Shown: piece by piece, positions 1 through 8,504 of the stretch | How the letters are laid out: each line of letters opens with the position of its first letter | Numbering within the stretch: position 1 is the stretch's first letter | NCBI GenBank assembly: GCA_947589415.1 | Contig: CANQBP010000009.1 | Location: 1-64,000 of the forward strand | Source: an uncultured Clostridia bacterium | GTDB taxonomy: Bacteria > Bacillota > Clostridia > Oscillospirales > Acutalibacteraceae | Length of the DNA stretch: 64,000 nucleotides | Reading direction: 5' to 3' | The notes under the pieces: generated by a model | Told to the model about the DNA's origin: nothing | Database searches by the model: none | The model's input: the letters and a program-made list of their open reading frames with translations, nothing else | Made by a program: the position numbers and the translations under genes

Positions 1-41
1 ATACCGATAGACGGTCGCTCCCAAATATGCACGATTTTAAG

Positions 42-77
42 AAATAACCGCTTTACTGGGGAGTTGGGCGGTTATTT
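42..77. terminator. Bidirectional terminator shared by toxin mRNA and antisense RNA
   Basis: The 10-bp inverted repeat AAATAACCGC / GCGGTTATTT sits where the minus-strand toxin gene ends and the plus-strand antisense transcript would end. The stem is A-rich on one side and T-rich on the other, so it can stop transcription both ways, as in Fst/TxpA-type modules. Confidence 0.75.
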
Positions 78-155
78 TCTTTTGTGGCTGTTTTGAAATA
101 TTATGACAATGTTACAAACAACAATTGCTAAAGTTAAAAACTCCATCCAAGTCAT
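72..155 (-). CDS. 27-aa hydrophobic peptide, putative type I toxin (copy A)
   Basis: The gene is too short for the ORF track. It encodes a 27-residue peptide that starts MTWMEFLTLAIVV, has one membrane-spanning stretch and ends in a basic tail (HKRK). A strong GGGAGGTGGT ribosome site lies just upstream of the ATG, and a TTGACG-N17-TATAAT promoter lies at 224-252. This layout (hydrophobic peptide, convergent antisense RNA, overlapping 3' ends in a shared hairpin) is that of the Fst/TxpA type I toxins of Firmicutes, where the peptide damages the membrane when antisense control fails. Membership of that broad class is inferred from architecture and from a close second copy at 544-627. Toxicity is not shown by the sequence. 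Confidence 0.7.
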   Translation of the reverse strand: MTWMEFLTLAIVVCNIVIIFQNSHKRK

Positions 156-223
156 TAAAACCACCTCCCGTTTCCGGGAGCAAGATTGACCGCCTACCGT
201 ATATGGTACACTCTGTAACACAA

Positions 224-252
224 ATTATATCAGATATTTTCTTTTTCGTCAA
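224..252 (-). promoter_or_regulatory. Promoter of toxin copy A
   Basis: On the minus strand: TTGACG, 17-nt spacer, TATAAT. The transcript would start near 217 and read into the peptide gene. Confidence 0.8.
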
Positions 253-430
253 TATTCGCAATACGCTCGAATTTTGCTTGATGGCGGGTTTTGGACTACA
301 TTAAAAATACGTATATCTTTCGATATACAGCTGTCCGAACTGCCGTTATCCCTTTGCAAGTCTTGCTTTTCAGGCATATGTTACTATTCTTATTTCACCT
401 CCCATATTGTCAAAAATCAATTTGCACCTC

Positions 431-459
431 TTGACATATTTTTCGTAGAATTGTATAAT
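431..459 (+). promoter_or_regulatory. Promoter of antisense antitoxin RNA (copy B)
   Basis: Perfect consensus: TTGACA (431-436), 17-nt spacer, TATAAT (454-459). It points into the 3' end of the minus-strand toxin gene at 544-627, with no good ORF behind it, so it fits an antisense RNA. Confidence 0.8.
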
Positions 460-465
460 ATAAAT

Positions 466-555
466 ACAGAGCATACCGATAGACGGTCGCTCCCAAATAT
501 GCACGATTTTAAGAAATAACCGCTTTACTGGGGAGTTGGGCGGTTATTTCTTTGT
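466..555 (+). ncRNA. Candidate antisense antitoxin RNA (copy B)
   Basis: The predicted transcript starts about 7 nt after the -10 box and runs to the hairpin at 514-549, roughly 85-90 nt. It is complementary to the 3' UTR and last codons of the toxin mRNA from 544-627. It contains the motif GACGGTCGCTCCCAAATAT, also present at 11-29 in copy A. The role as antitoxin is inferred from the known organisation of convergent type I modules; the ends are estimates. Confidence 0.65.
514..549. terminator. Bidirectional terminator (copy B)
   Basis: Same 10-bp inverted repeat as at 42-77 (514-523 with 540-549), lying at the overlap of the toxin and antisense transcripts. Confidence 0.75.
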
Positions 556-627
556 GTAGATGTTATTTACTAATGTAATAACATTGCAAATGGCAATGAC
601 TAAAGTTAAAAACTCCGTCCATGACAT
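544..627 (-). CDS. 27-aa hydrophobic peptide, putative type I toxin (copy B)
   Basis: Homologue of the peptide at 72-155, also 27 residues, beginning MSWTEFLTLVIAI and ending in TKK. It has one predicted membrane helix, a GGGAGGTGG ribosome site and a TTGACG-N17-TATAAT promoter at 696-724. The antisense RNA from 431-459 overlaps its 3' end. The two peptides differ at many positions although their control elements are nearly the same, which suggests diverged specificities or relaxed constraint on the peptide. Confidence 0.7.
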   Translation of the reverse strand: MSWTEFLTLVIAICNVITLVNNIYTKK

Positions 628-695
628 AAGCACCACCTCCCGTTTCCGGGAGCAAGATTGACCGCCTACCGTATATGGTACACTCTGTAACACAA

Positions 696-724
696 ATTAT
701 ATCAAACATTTTCTTTTTCGTCAA
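696..724 (-). promoter_or_regulatory. Promoter of toxin copy B
   Basis: Minus strand TTGACG, 17-nt spacer, TATAAT; same spacing as for copy A. Confidence 0.8.
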
Positions 725-758
725 TATTCGCAATAGGCTTAAAATCCGATTCCGGGAC

Positions 759-1100
759 TTAAAGTCCCACAAAAAAACAGCTCCAAAAGTCGTTTGTGCT
801 TTTGAGCTGTTTTTGCTGTTTTACTGCTTCTATAAGGATCTTGTCATAGATTTCACACATAGTAATACCTCCCTTAGATTTTTCAATCAACGAGTTATAG
901 TCATCTCTAAATCGATCAACACCCGAAAAAACACTAATCATATCAATAACCACTTCGGGATATTCTAAAATTCGGTCACTCGGACGATAGTCGATTCCGT
1001 TGTTCAATGCACTAAAAAACTCGGCAATTACCTTGAAATCGGATTTAAATAAATCTGCTTTTTTGACATATCCTTTGAAACAATCCGAACGATTGTAGTT
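759..1100 (-). pseudogene. Remnant of Rpn-family nuclease gene (C-terminal part)
   Basis: The frame is open from 1100 down to the stop at 759-761 but has no start with a ribosome site at its upstream end, so the N-terminal nuclease part is missing. The text ADLFKSDFKVIAEFF...YRPSD...EVVIDMISVFSG.DRF resembles the C-terminal part of Lachnospiraceae/Ruminococcaceae Rpn (PD-(D/E)XK transposase-like) proteins, followed by the typical KGGITMCEIYDK segment. An AGGGAGGT site lies just before the in-frame ATG at 860, so a 34-residue internal product (MCEIYDK...) could still be made, as in RpnS-type intragenic antitoxins. The family call is from memory of the pattern; the broken state is direct. Confidence 0.5.
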
Positions 1101-1231
1101 TTACAGACTCGATACTGTTGTCACGATATTACAGCGATACATAACAATGCGGATATTATAAAACATTTTTATAAATTTATTTGTAACAATTCCGATTTAC
1201 GTGTATCATATTTATGGTGGGGGGTGATAAA

Positions 1232-1717
1232 GTGCTTTTTGAAAAACTTTATGAAGATAATTACAAAATAGTGTATGGATATTTATTCTCACTTTCAAAA
1301 AATGAAACTATAACAGAAGACCTCACTTCTCAAACCTTTTTGAAAGCATTTTCAAAGATATCAGAGTTTAAAGGTGAGAGTAAAATCTCTACTTGGTTGT
1401 GTCAAATCGCCAAAAATGAGTATTTACAATATCTTCGCAGACAAAAAACAGAGCCAATAGATGAATATACTGATATTCTTTTAACTGATCAAATTGAAGA
1501 TATTGTACAGGATAAATCAATATCAATTGTTATACATAAAATCTTGCACGATCTGGAAGAACCTTACAAAGAAGTATTTATCCTGAAAGTATTTGCAGAG
1601 TTGAGTTATAAAGATATTGCCTGCATTCTCGATAAAACGGAAACGTGGGCAAGAGTGACCTATTACCGTGCAAGAATTAAAATTATAGAAAGATTAGGTG
1701 GTAAAAATGAAAAATGA
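1232..1717 (+). CDS. ECF-type RNA polymerase sigma factor
   Basis: A 161-residue sigma-70 family protein with region 2 (FEKLYEDNYKIVYGYL to about residue 75, including the STWLCQIAKN helix) and a C-terminal region 4 helix-turn-helix (YKEVFILKVFAELSYKDIACIL). Such factors redirect RNA polymerase to a stress or envelope regulon. I chose the GTG at 1232 because the GGGGGGTGA ribosome site precedes it; the ATG at 1214 would place that site inside the gene. The stop overlaps the next gene by 11 nt, which couples it to its likely anti-sigma factor. No clear ECF promoter was found upstream. Confidence 0.85.
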   Translation: MLFEKLYEDNYKIVYGYLFSLSKNETITEDLTSQTFLKAFSKISEFKGESKISTWLCQIAKNEYLQYLRRQKTEPIDEYTDILLTDQIEDIVQDKSISIVIHKILHDLEEPYKEVFILKVFAELSYKDIACILDKTETWARVTYYRARIKIIERLGGKNEK

Positions 1718-2354
1718 TTGCAGTATAGTTAAAGACCTTATCCCCCTGTATGCCGAGTCGCTTTTAAGTTCGGAAACAGAAGAGTTTATTTGTGAACATT
1801 GCCAAAGCTGCGAAAAATGCAAAAATCTTTTAGACTCCATTGTCAATTCCCATGATAGCAATGAAACAACTGATTATAAAAAGGAGAAAATATGGAATGA
1901 AATAGCAATTAAAGAAAGGAAAAAGAGAAGAATAAGGTATATTTTGCTGTCATTTGCAGCTATGGTACTCATTACGGCGTCGGTTTTTAACTACTCGTTT
2001 ATGATAAAGGGAAATACATGGTTTGCTAAATATGACTGTACATATACTGAACAAACCACAAAGCAGAGTAATTTTAGCGAGAAAGATATCCGTTCAGCCG
2101 CCGAGGAAGTTAAAAGATATTTTCAAAACAATTTTGGAGGATGCGTATTGCTCAGCCTTACATATGATGAGAAAAGTACACTAAACAAGGACTGGCACGA
2201 GGAATATCCCGAAGCAATCATATTTAAAAGTGATTACTATATGCTCAAAGAACCTGTTGCAGGAGATCCAAATCGTGATAGACACAACTGGGAATGGATA
2301 GTTATAAAAGATAATAACAATCAGTGGAAAGTTGTCGGCTCCGGTTACTGTTAA
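1707..2354 (+). CDS. Membrane-bound zinc-finger anti-sigma factor
   Basis: A 215-residue protein with an N-terminal zinc-binding anti-sigma motif (C-E-H-C-x2-C-x2-C pattern around residues 30-40), one transmembrane helix (ILLSFAAMVLITASVF, about residues 75-95) and an external domain of unknown fold. It should hold the upstream ECF sigma factor at the membrane and release it on a signal sensed outside. The ATG at 1707 follows an AGGTGG site and overlaps the sigma gene. The external part (about 120 residues) is not one I recognise. Confidence 0.8.
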   Translation: MKNDCSIVKDLIPLYAESLLSSETEEFICEHCQSCEKCKNLLDSIVNSHDSNETTDYKKEKIWNEIAIKERKKRRIRYILLSFAAMVLITASVFNYSFMIKGNTWFAKYDCTYTEQTTKQSNFSEKDIRSAAEEVKRYFQNNFGGCVLLSLTYDEKSTLNKDWHEEYPEAIIFKSDYYMLKEPVAGDPNRDRHNWEWIVIKDNNNQWKVVGSGYC

Positions 2355-2521
2355 TTTTAGGATATTACATATTATAAACGAGTAAGCCGCACAATCACAA
2401 ATTCTAAATAAACGGGTTTACGGGCAGCTTGTAAATGTGACAAGCCGAAATTCCTCTTGAGATATATTTAAGTGAAACCATTTTGCGAATACACACTAAC
2501 TCATAAACATCTTATTTTTCA

Positions 2522-3241
2522 CTAAATAGGAATATTAACATAAAATTCTTTCATATCATCAAGTCGCAGGCAGCCCAAATTTCCACTATCGAAAACGCAG
2601 CCGCAATCTATATTTATATGATTATTTTTCATATAAATATATCCCGGATTCGGATTACCCTTTATAGCCAACGTCGGGGTATGTCCCGCAACAACAAACT
2701 TATCGTCATAATACGGAATTTCGTAATTCGGTCTTTCCCATAGAAGCTCATCGATCTCATAATCACTTAACTCTTTATCCGGCGAAAAATTTCGGAGTCC
2801 TCCATGAACAAGGATAAACGTTTTCCCGCCTACTGAAATTTCATCGTACACATCTAAGTTCAATATAAAATCCAATATTTTTCTCCTTGTCACCCTATCT
2901 TCTTTTAAAAATTCATAAATGGTAGTTTCCGCCCCGTTAGATACCCAGCAAAGAAAATCTTCTATAAAGCTGTCGTCTGCGGATTTAAGATCCTCCGGAT
3001 CATTCATGTCGCATAAAAATTCAAGTAATTTTATAGCCATAAGCTCATGATTACCGACAAGCATTTTAATATTATGGTCGTCAGCCATAATATCAAGCAG
3101 AGTTTTTATAGGGTGCGGTCCTCGGTCTAAAATATCACCTAAAATATACAAAGTATCTTCATAAGAAAAACTGATTTTTTTCAACATTTCTTTATATGCA
3201 GCATAATGACCGTGTATATCGGACATTAAATATGTAGACAA
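2522..3241 (-). CDS. Metallophosphoesterase, serine/threonine phosphatase-like
   Basis: A 239-residue calcineurin-like phosphoesterase with all metal-site motifs in order: DIHGH (residue 8), GDILDRG (34), GNHE (63), VHGG (about 146) and GHTP (about 186). This set matches bacterial PPP-type protein phosphatases and ApaH-like diadenosine tetraphosphatases. The sequence alone does not separate protein from nucleotide substrates. The start is a TTG with a GGGGAG site 7 nt upstream. It stands alone, downstream of nothing obvious, before the kinase/binding-protein operon on the same strand. Confidence 0.85.
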   Translation of the reverse strand: MSTYLMSDIHGHYAAYKEMLKKISFSYEDTLYILGDILDRGPHPIKTLLDIMADDHNIKMLVGNHELMAIKLLEFLCDMNDPEDLKSADDSFIEDFLCWVSNGAETTIYEFLKEDRVTRRKILDFILNLDVYDEISVGGKTFILVHGGLRNFSPDKELSDYEIDELLWERPNYEIPYYDDKFVVAGHTPTLAIKGNPNPGYIYMKNNHINIDCGCVFDSGNLGCLRLDDMKEFYVNIPI

Positions 3242-3272
3242 CTCTATCTCCCCTTTCTCCTTATCACATTAC

Positions 3273-4547
3273 TCAAAAATTTTCAATTCCCTGCGCCCTT
3301 GCTTCTTTAATACGATATTCGTCCATAAGCTCTATACATTTTGAAACACTTATTTCCTTTTTAAACAGCTTATTAAGAGATGAGCAAACCTCTTCCGCAC
3401 TGTAACCCACAACTCTTGTAGCCGCTGTCGACACACGTTCATACTCTGCCAGAGACATACTCGCCTCAGTTACCATATGCGATTGTATGTTCGTTGTCTG
3501 ACCCTTAAAGCAGCTTACAGTCGAAATTCCGTCAAATGCGGCATTGTAATTGTCACTTGAGGCACAAAATTCAAGAAATTCCAATGCTTCCTGTTTTTTG
3601 TCGCTGTTCTTATTTACCATCATCATATTAAGATTACCGCCTTCATAAGTACCGTTTTCTGCGGTATTCATAAAAACAGGCATCAACGCAAAGTCATCTA
3701 CGGAATACTTACCGTCCTTTTGCAAGTCCGTGTAAAACCATGTATCCCATATAAATATCATAGCTGCCTCGCCGGACGACATTACCGTGCTGATATCTTC
3801 CATACCTGTTTCAAGATATTTGTTTCCGAACCAGCCCTTATCGGCAGCGTCGGCTATCCACCGCACCATATCATTCACCTGCGGGATATCCGCATATTTT
3901 ATTTCGTTACGGTTGATTTTCTCAAGTATGGACGGGTCATCTGCAAATACGGGATCAAGACCGAATTGCACCATCCATGAACAACCGTCGGCAGGCCAGC
4001 ATATCGGTGTGTACCCGATACTTTTCAGTGCATCGCATAATACGTCAAACTCGGCCTGATTTGTTGCAGGCTTGAGTCCGAGTTCACTAAAGATTTTCTT
4101 GTTGTAGTAACACCCCGACACGGAGCTTTCCCAATACGGCAAGCCTAAAAGATTACCGTCCGAATCCGTGCAATAGGCTTTCGCACTGTCGGTCAGGTCA
4201 TCTACCCATTTCTCATCATTCAGGTAACAGAAATTATCCTCTGTGTCAAAACGGTTCAGATCCGCATTATTAAAATGCATAAATATGTCCGGTATATTTC
4301 CCTCGGAAAATCTTCTTTCGGCTTCGACCTCATATTCCGAATCCTCAATGGAAATTATATTGATATTTTTTCCCGCAGTTTTTTTGTAACGCTCAAAAAT
4401 TTCGGTCATATAGCTTTTAGCAAGATCACTTTTCTTTCCCATGATCGTGAGCGAATTTTCGTCATACTCATCGTCCTCTCCCACGCCGCAGGCTGAAAAC
4501 GAAAAAACAACGGCAAATACAATAAACAAGGATAATAATTTTTTCAT
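3273..4547 (-). CDS. Extracellular solute-binding lipoprotein (family 1)
   Basis: A 424-residue ABC-type substrate-binding lipoprotein. It has a hydrophobic signal with a lipobox ending FSAC (Cys 20) and then a family 1 carbohydrate-binding fold (NKKIFSELGLKPATNQAEFDVLCDALK, MIFIWDTWF, GGNLNMMMVNK). Such proteins usually deliver sugars to an ABC importer, but no permease or ATPase gene lies nearby. Instead it starts 9 nt after the stop of a hybrid histidine kinase, with its AAGGAGA site inside that gene, so the two are co-transcribed. A sensory role, presenting ligand to the kinase, is inferred. Confidence 0.85.
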   Translation of the reverse strand: MKKLLSLFIVFAVVFSFSACGVGEDDEYDENSLTIMGKKSDLAKSYMTEIFERYKKTAGKNINIISIEDSEYEVEAERRFSEGNIPDIFMHFNNADLNRFDTEDNFCYLNDEKWVDDLTDSAKAYCTDSDGNLLGLPYWESSVSGCYYNKKIFSELGLKPATNQAEFDVLCDALKSIGYTPICWPADGCSWMVQFGLDPVFADDPSILEKINRNEIKYADIPQVNDMVRWIADAADKGWFGNKYLETGMEDISTVMSSGEAAMIFIWDTWFYTDLQKDGKYSVDDFALMPVFMNTAENGTYEGGNLNMMMVNKNSDKKQEALEFLEFCASSDNYNAAFDGISTVSCFKGQTTNIQSHMVTEASMSLAEYERVSTAATRVVGYSAEEVCSSLNKLFKKEISVSKCIELMDEYRIKEARAQGIENF

Positions 4548-4556
4548 AAAAATATG

Positions 4557-7511
4557 TCACTTCTCCTTCTCACCCAAGAGCTTTCCTACAAGCTCCTTCA
4601 CGGCTGTCATATCAATCGGCTTACCGAGATGTGCATTCATTCCGGACTCAAGGGCATCACGTACATCTTCATCGAATGTATTTGCGGTCATTGCCGCAAT
4701 AGGTATTGTTTTAGCCTCCGGGTGTTCACTTGCCCTGATTTTTCTTGTTGCATCATATCCGTTCATCACCGGCATCTGAACGTCCATAAATATCATATCA
4801 TAATGACCCGGTTCTGACCTCAAAAACATATCGACCGCTTCCTGACCGTTTACAGCCAATTCGGAGCTTGCTCCCTCAATTTTCAGCATTTCGGAAAGAA
4901 TTTCCGAATTTATCTCGTTGTCCTCAACAATGAGGAACAGCCTGCCCTTCATCACGTCTTTTACATTATCCGCAGAATTATCTTCCTTTTCGCCGACCGT
5001 ATTATTTGCCGAGGCATCATAGAATAGCGGTTTTATTGTATGTCGGAACGATGATACGAAAAACGGCTTTGCCATAAATGCATCAATACCCGCCTGACGT
5101 GCGCAGTCCTCTATCTCCGTCCAGTCATTGGAGGTGAGTACCAATATAGGTACTTTAGAACTAACCTTTTGACGAATCATTTTTGCCGTTTCGACACCGT
5201 CCGTTCCGGGCATTTTCAAATCAAGCAGAATTACATCAAAATCCTTTCCGTTCTCATGTGCGGCAACGGTTTTTTCTACCGCTTCCGCACCGTTCAGAGC
5301 CATATCCACATCAACGCCAAAATCACTCATAAGCTCACGTATATTAAGGCATACCTGCTCCTCGTCATCTGCAACAAGCATTCGTGAAATATTATTTTCC
5401 AGCCATGAATCTGACTCATCGTTTTCGGGACATACAAAAGTAAGCTCTACCGTAAACGTACTTCCCTTTCCGGGCTCACTTTCGACTTCTATAATACCGC
5501 CCATAAGGTCAACAAGATTTTTGGTTATAGCCATACCGAGTCCCGTTCCCTGTATCTTATTGGTAACGGAGCTTACCTCACGGCTGAACGGTGCAAAAAT
5601 ATGCTCCTTAAATTCGTCGCTTATTCCTATTCCGTTATCTTTAACGACAAATTTAAGTTTAACATACTGGTTTGACGAGGGGGTCACGGTACTTACATCA
5701 AACGAGATATTTCCGCCGTTCGGAGTGTATTTGACCGCATTGGACAGAAGATTGATAAGTATTTGATTTAACCTCAGCTTATCCCCCGTTATTTGTTCGG
5801 GCGGAGAGCCGACTACGTGCATTCTGAATTCCTGATGTTTCGCTTTCACCTGCGGCAGGAGTATTATATTAAGCTCCTCAAGCAGTTCGGGCAGACTGAA
5901 AGTATCAATATTCAGCGACGTCTTTCCGCTTTCAATCTTATTCATATCGAGGATATCGTTTATAAGGCTCAGCAAATAGTGACTCGAAGCCGTAATTTTA
6001 CGTGTATATTCACGAACCTTATCCGCCTTATCGGCATCTTTTTCGAGCAGAACAGAAAAACCTACTATTGCATTCATAGGTGTTCGTATATCGTGGGACA
6101 TATTCGACAGGAAATTACTTTTTGCCTCGTTTGCGCTCCTTGCCGCCGTCAATGCATCTTCGAGCTGTTTATTCATTTGCTTGTCAAGTGTTCTGTCCGA
6201 AAGGACTATTATGTACTTTTCGATGTTCTGTATGCTCATGTGATATACGGTCATTCTGTACCAACGGCGTTCACCCGTGTTCTGGTGCATATATTCACAT
6301 TCCCAACACTTATTTCCGTTCAGCGGTATCTCATCAAGCTCCTCTTTCGGAATTACAACATCAAAATTAACGGCACATTTTTCCATTACTCTTATATTTT
6401 TTCTTGCTTCCTTTGCGGGAATACCGATAAGCCTTTCAATATTCGGACTTATATAATCGACACTAACCGTTTTATGGTCAAGCATAATAAAAATATCGTC
6501 TACGCTGTTTGACAGTACATCGAACATAAGCTCTCTGTATTGCAGTTCCATTTTATTTTTACGTGACTGCTTATAGCTGCGTATTACAACAACGGTTATT
6601 GCCGCTGCACTCAAAAGCAGAAATATTGCAACAAGTACGCCCGTGGTAGTGTGTTGTACACTAATAAGCCCCGCACTTATTGCACTCTGCGGAACAGCAC
6701 TCAACATCATATATCCCTGATACCCCACGGGAAGGTAAAGAATACAGTAATCAACATCTCCGATATAACATTGTAAAAGCCCCGATTTCCCGTTATCCCA
6801 ATCTTTCCTTATCTGTTCAAATTCGTCATCACTTATATCAGATGCCGCCTTGAGATATGTAAGGTAATTATCAAACACATTTCCCCCTTTTTGAGTTGAC
6901 AGCAGCACCTTTCCGTCATTATGAATGACAAAGCACATAGCCTCTCCCGAAAATGCACTTACTTTCAATGATTTTACCATATCCTCATTTGTATAACTCA
7001 CGCCTATCGCATCATAGCCGAAGTCCTTATATTTACCATGTTCCACGGGTACGGCAAATACTGTAACATCTTTGCCGTCCGACATACTTGCCCCTGCCAT
7101 TACAGGGCCTTCTCCTGCAGAAAGACAGTCCCACACCTCACTCAAATCGGTGTTGTTTTTTTCGCCCTCTATTGTCATACACTCTTTATCGGACGACAAA
7201 AAATAAAAATCCGAAAAACCCCAATATTTTTTCTCCTCTTTTATTAAATCCGAAATTTCGCCGTCACTTGTATCCTTATGCTCCGTCACAACTATATATC
7301 TGCCCCAACCGTCGATCAATCCCCAGTTTCTCTCAACAAACGCACCAAACGATCTGTTTACTTGTGCGTATATTTCTCTAAGGTGTCCCGTGCTGTCATC
7401 ATATATTTTGCTTGAAATAAAATTAAAATAGAACATTCCTATTACTATCGCAGCAATGCATATAATACACGCCGACAATGCAATCAATATTCTTCCGATC
7501 AATTTTTTCAT
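4557..7511 (-). CDS. Hybrid sensor histidine kinase with two receiver domains
   Basis: A 984-residue membrane kinase. Order of parts: transmembrane helix (about 5-27), external sensor domain (about 30-285), second helix (about 290-312), PAS (about 335-450), HisKA with SHDIRTPMN phospho-acceptor His (about 470), HATPase with N and G boxes (about 580-700), receiver 1 (DLKMPGTDG, about 763) and receiver 2 (DVQMPVMNG, about 907). There is no HPt or DNA-binding output, so the phosphate must pass to another protein. I chose the ATG at 7511 (MKKLIG) because a GAGGGG site precedes it; the track start adds 17 residues without a site. Followed by a sugar-binding lipoprotein in one operon. Confidence 0.9.
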   Translation of the reverse strand: MKKLIGRILIALSACIICIAAIVIGMFYFNFISSKIYDDSTGHLREIYAQVNRSFGAFVERNWGLIDGWGRYIVVTEHKDTSDGEISDLIKEEKKYWGFSDFYFLSSDKECMTIEGEKNNTDLSEVWDCLSAGEGPVMAGASMSDGKDVTVFAVPVEHGKYKDFGYDAIGVSYTNEDMVKSLKVSAFSGEAMCFVIHNDGKVLLSTQKGGNVFDNYLTYLKAASDISDDEFEQIRKDWDNGKSGLLQCYIGDVDYCILYLPVGYQGYMMLSAVPQSAISAGLISVQHTTTGVLVAIFLLLSAAAITVVVIRSYKQSRKNKMELQYRELMFDVLSNSVDDIFIMLDHKTVSVDYISPNIERLIGIPAKEARKNIRVMEKCAVNFDVVIPKEELDEIPLNGNKCWECEYMHQNTGERRWYRMTVYHMSIQNIEKYIIVLSDRTLDKQMNKQLEDALTAARSANEAKSNFLSNMSHDIRTPMNAIVGFSVLLEKDADKADKVREYTRKITASSHYLLSLINDILDMNKIESGKTSLNIDTFSLPELLEELNIILLPQVKAKHQEFRMHVVGSPPEQITGDKLRLNQILINLLSNAVKYTPNGGNISFDVSTVTPSSNQYVKLKFVVKDNGIGISDEFKEHIFAPFSREVSSVTNKIQGTGLGMAITKNLVDLMGGIIEVESEPGKGSTFTVELTFVCPENDESDSWLENNISRMLVADDEEQVCLNIRELMSDFGVDVDMALNGAEAVEKTVAAHENGKDFDVILLDLKMPGTDGVETAKMIRQKVSSKVPILVLTSNDWTEIEDCARQAGIDAFMAKPFFVSSFRHTIKPLFYDASANNTVGEKEDNSADNVKDVMKGRLFLIVEDNEINSEILSEMLKIEGASSELAVNGQEAVDMFLRSEPGHYDMIFMDVQMPVMNGYDATRKIRASEHPEAKTIPIAAMTANTFDEDVRDALESGMNAHLGKPIDMTAVKELVGKLLGEKEK

Positions 7512-7574
7512 GATACGTCCGTTCCCCTCGACATCACAAAATTTATTCGACACAAAAAACAATTTTACATTTTA

Positions 7575-7603
7575 ATGTTATCATATTCCATTCAAAAAGT
7601 CAA
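7575..7603 (-). promoter_or_regulatory. Promoter of the kinase/binding-protein operon
   Basis: Minus strand TTGACT, 17-nt spacer, TAACAT, about 60 nt upstream of the chosen kinase start. Confidence 0.6.
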
Positions 7604-7696
7604 TGAAAAACATCATTAAATCACACAAAAATCACCTTTAAAAAAACAGATGAAATTTTTCCTTTTCAATTGCTTTATTTAATTTCTTATAACAAA

Positions 7697-7742
7697 TAAA
7701 AAAGCTCCGACAAGTTATAAAAAACTTAATCGTAGCTTTTTT
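7697..7742 (-). terminator. Terminator after the cyclophilin gene
   Basis: Inverted repeat AAAAAGCT / AGCTTTTTT just downstream of the cyclophilin stop, giving a T-run on the minus strand. Confidence 0.6.
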
Positions 7743-7746
7743 ATCA

Positions 7747-8265
7747 TTATACCTTTTCGGGTTCAGGATAATCCGTGCCAAAGGTTTCCACGGTTACACT
7801 TTCCATAACCTGCGGTGATATCGGCTTGTCCGCATATCCTGTCTGAACGGCTGCAATTTTATTCACAATATCCATTCCCTCAGTAACCTTGCCGAACGCT
7901 GCATACTCTCCGTCAAGATGCGGAGCAGCCCTATGCATGATAAAGAACTGCGAACCCGCAGAGTCCGGCACCATCGTTCTTGCCATTGAAAGCACTCCCT
8001 CCGTGTGCTTGAGATTATTCTCAAAACCGTTAGAGGAAAATTCACCCCTGATATGATATCCGGGTCCCCCGGTTCCCGTTCCTTCGGGACAACCGCCCTG
8101 CAGCATGAAACCGTATATAACCCTGTGGAACGTAAGTCCGTTGTAAAAGCCTTTTTTGATGAGGCTTATAAAATTATTTACTGTGTTCGGGGCAATTTCG
8201 GGATAAAGCTCCGCCTTTATGATATCCCCGTTTCTCATTTTGATTGTTACAATAGGATTAGACAT
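7747..8265 (-). CDS. Cyclophilin-type peptidyl-prolyl cis-trans isomerase
   Basis: A 172-residue cyclophilin core with FHRVIYGFMLQGG, GTGGPGYHIRGEF, SQFFIMHRAAPHLDGEYAAFGKV. The active-site Arg in FHRV, the QGG motif and the FFI motif are present. The usual tryptophan for cyclosporin contact is replaced by His (PHLDG), common in bacterial forms. There is no signal peptide, so it acts in the cytoplasm, speeding proline isomerisation in folding proteins. Single-gene unit on the minus strand with its own terminator. Confidence 0.93.
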   Translation of the reverse strand: MSNPIVTIKMRNGDIIKAELYPEIAPNTVNNFISLIKKGFYNGLTFHRVIYGFMLQGGCPEGTGTGGPGYHIRGEFSSNGFENNLKHTEGVLSMARTMVPDSAGSQFFIMHRAAPHLDGEYAAFGKVTEGMDIVNKIAAVQTGYADKPISPQVMESVTVETFGTDYPEPEKV

Positions 8266-8447
8266 AAATATTTTCCTTTCTTATCTGAACATTTTGATAT
8301 TTCGCCATACCGATTATATAATACACTATAATCCCGAAATAATCAAGCTATTTCCGAAAAACAATACAAAGTCTTATACGGGCAGCATTATCTTTTTGTC
8401 AAAAGCGACATTATATATTTTTTTCATATTACTGTCTGTCATTTTGC

Positions 8448-8476
8448 TTGAAAAAAACTTATTTTTGTCTTATAAT
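8448..8476 (+). promoter_or_regulatory. Promoter of murT-gatD operon
   Basis: TTGAAA (8448-8453), 17-nt spacer, TATAAT (8471-8476), about 30 nt before the murT ATG. Confidence 0.75.
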
Positions 8477-8504
8477 AATTGTGTCAGATAAAAGGAGAAT
8501 AACA

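Larger units (their letters stand above)
1..263. repeat. Direct repeat copy A (toxin-antitoxin module)
   Basis: This stretch and 473-735 are homologous along their whole length and contain the same parts: antisense RNA 3' part, shared hairpin, small hydrophobic ORF, GGGAGGTGGT ribosome site and toxin promoter. Copy A is cut by the window start, so its antisense promoter is not visible. The peptide-coding middle has diverged more than the flanking RNA and promoter parts. Confidence 0.85.
473..735. repeat. Direct repeat copy B (toxin-antitoxin module)
   Basis: Second copy of the 263-bp unit at 1-263. It is complete, with its antisense promoter just outside the repeat at 431-459. Confidence 0.85.

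Noticed and set aside
1141-1213. ECF-type autoregulated promoter (TGTAAC ... GTGTAT) before the sigma gene
   Set aside because: The two boxes are only about 12 nt apart, not the 16-17 usual for ECF promoters.
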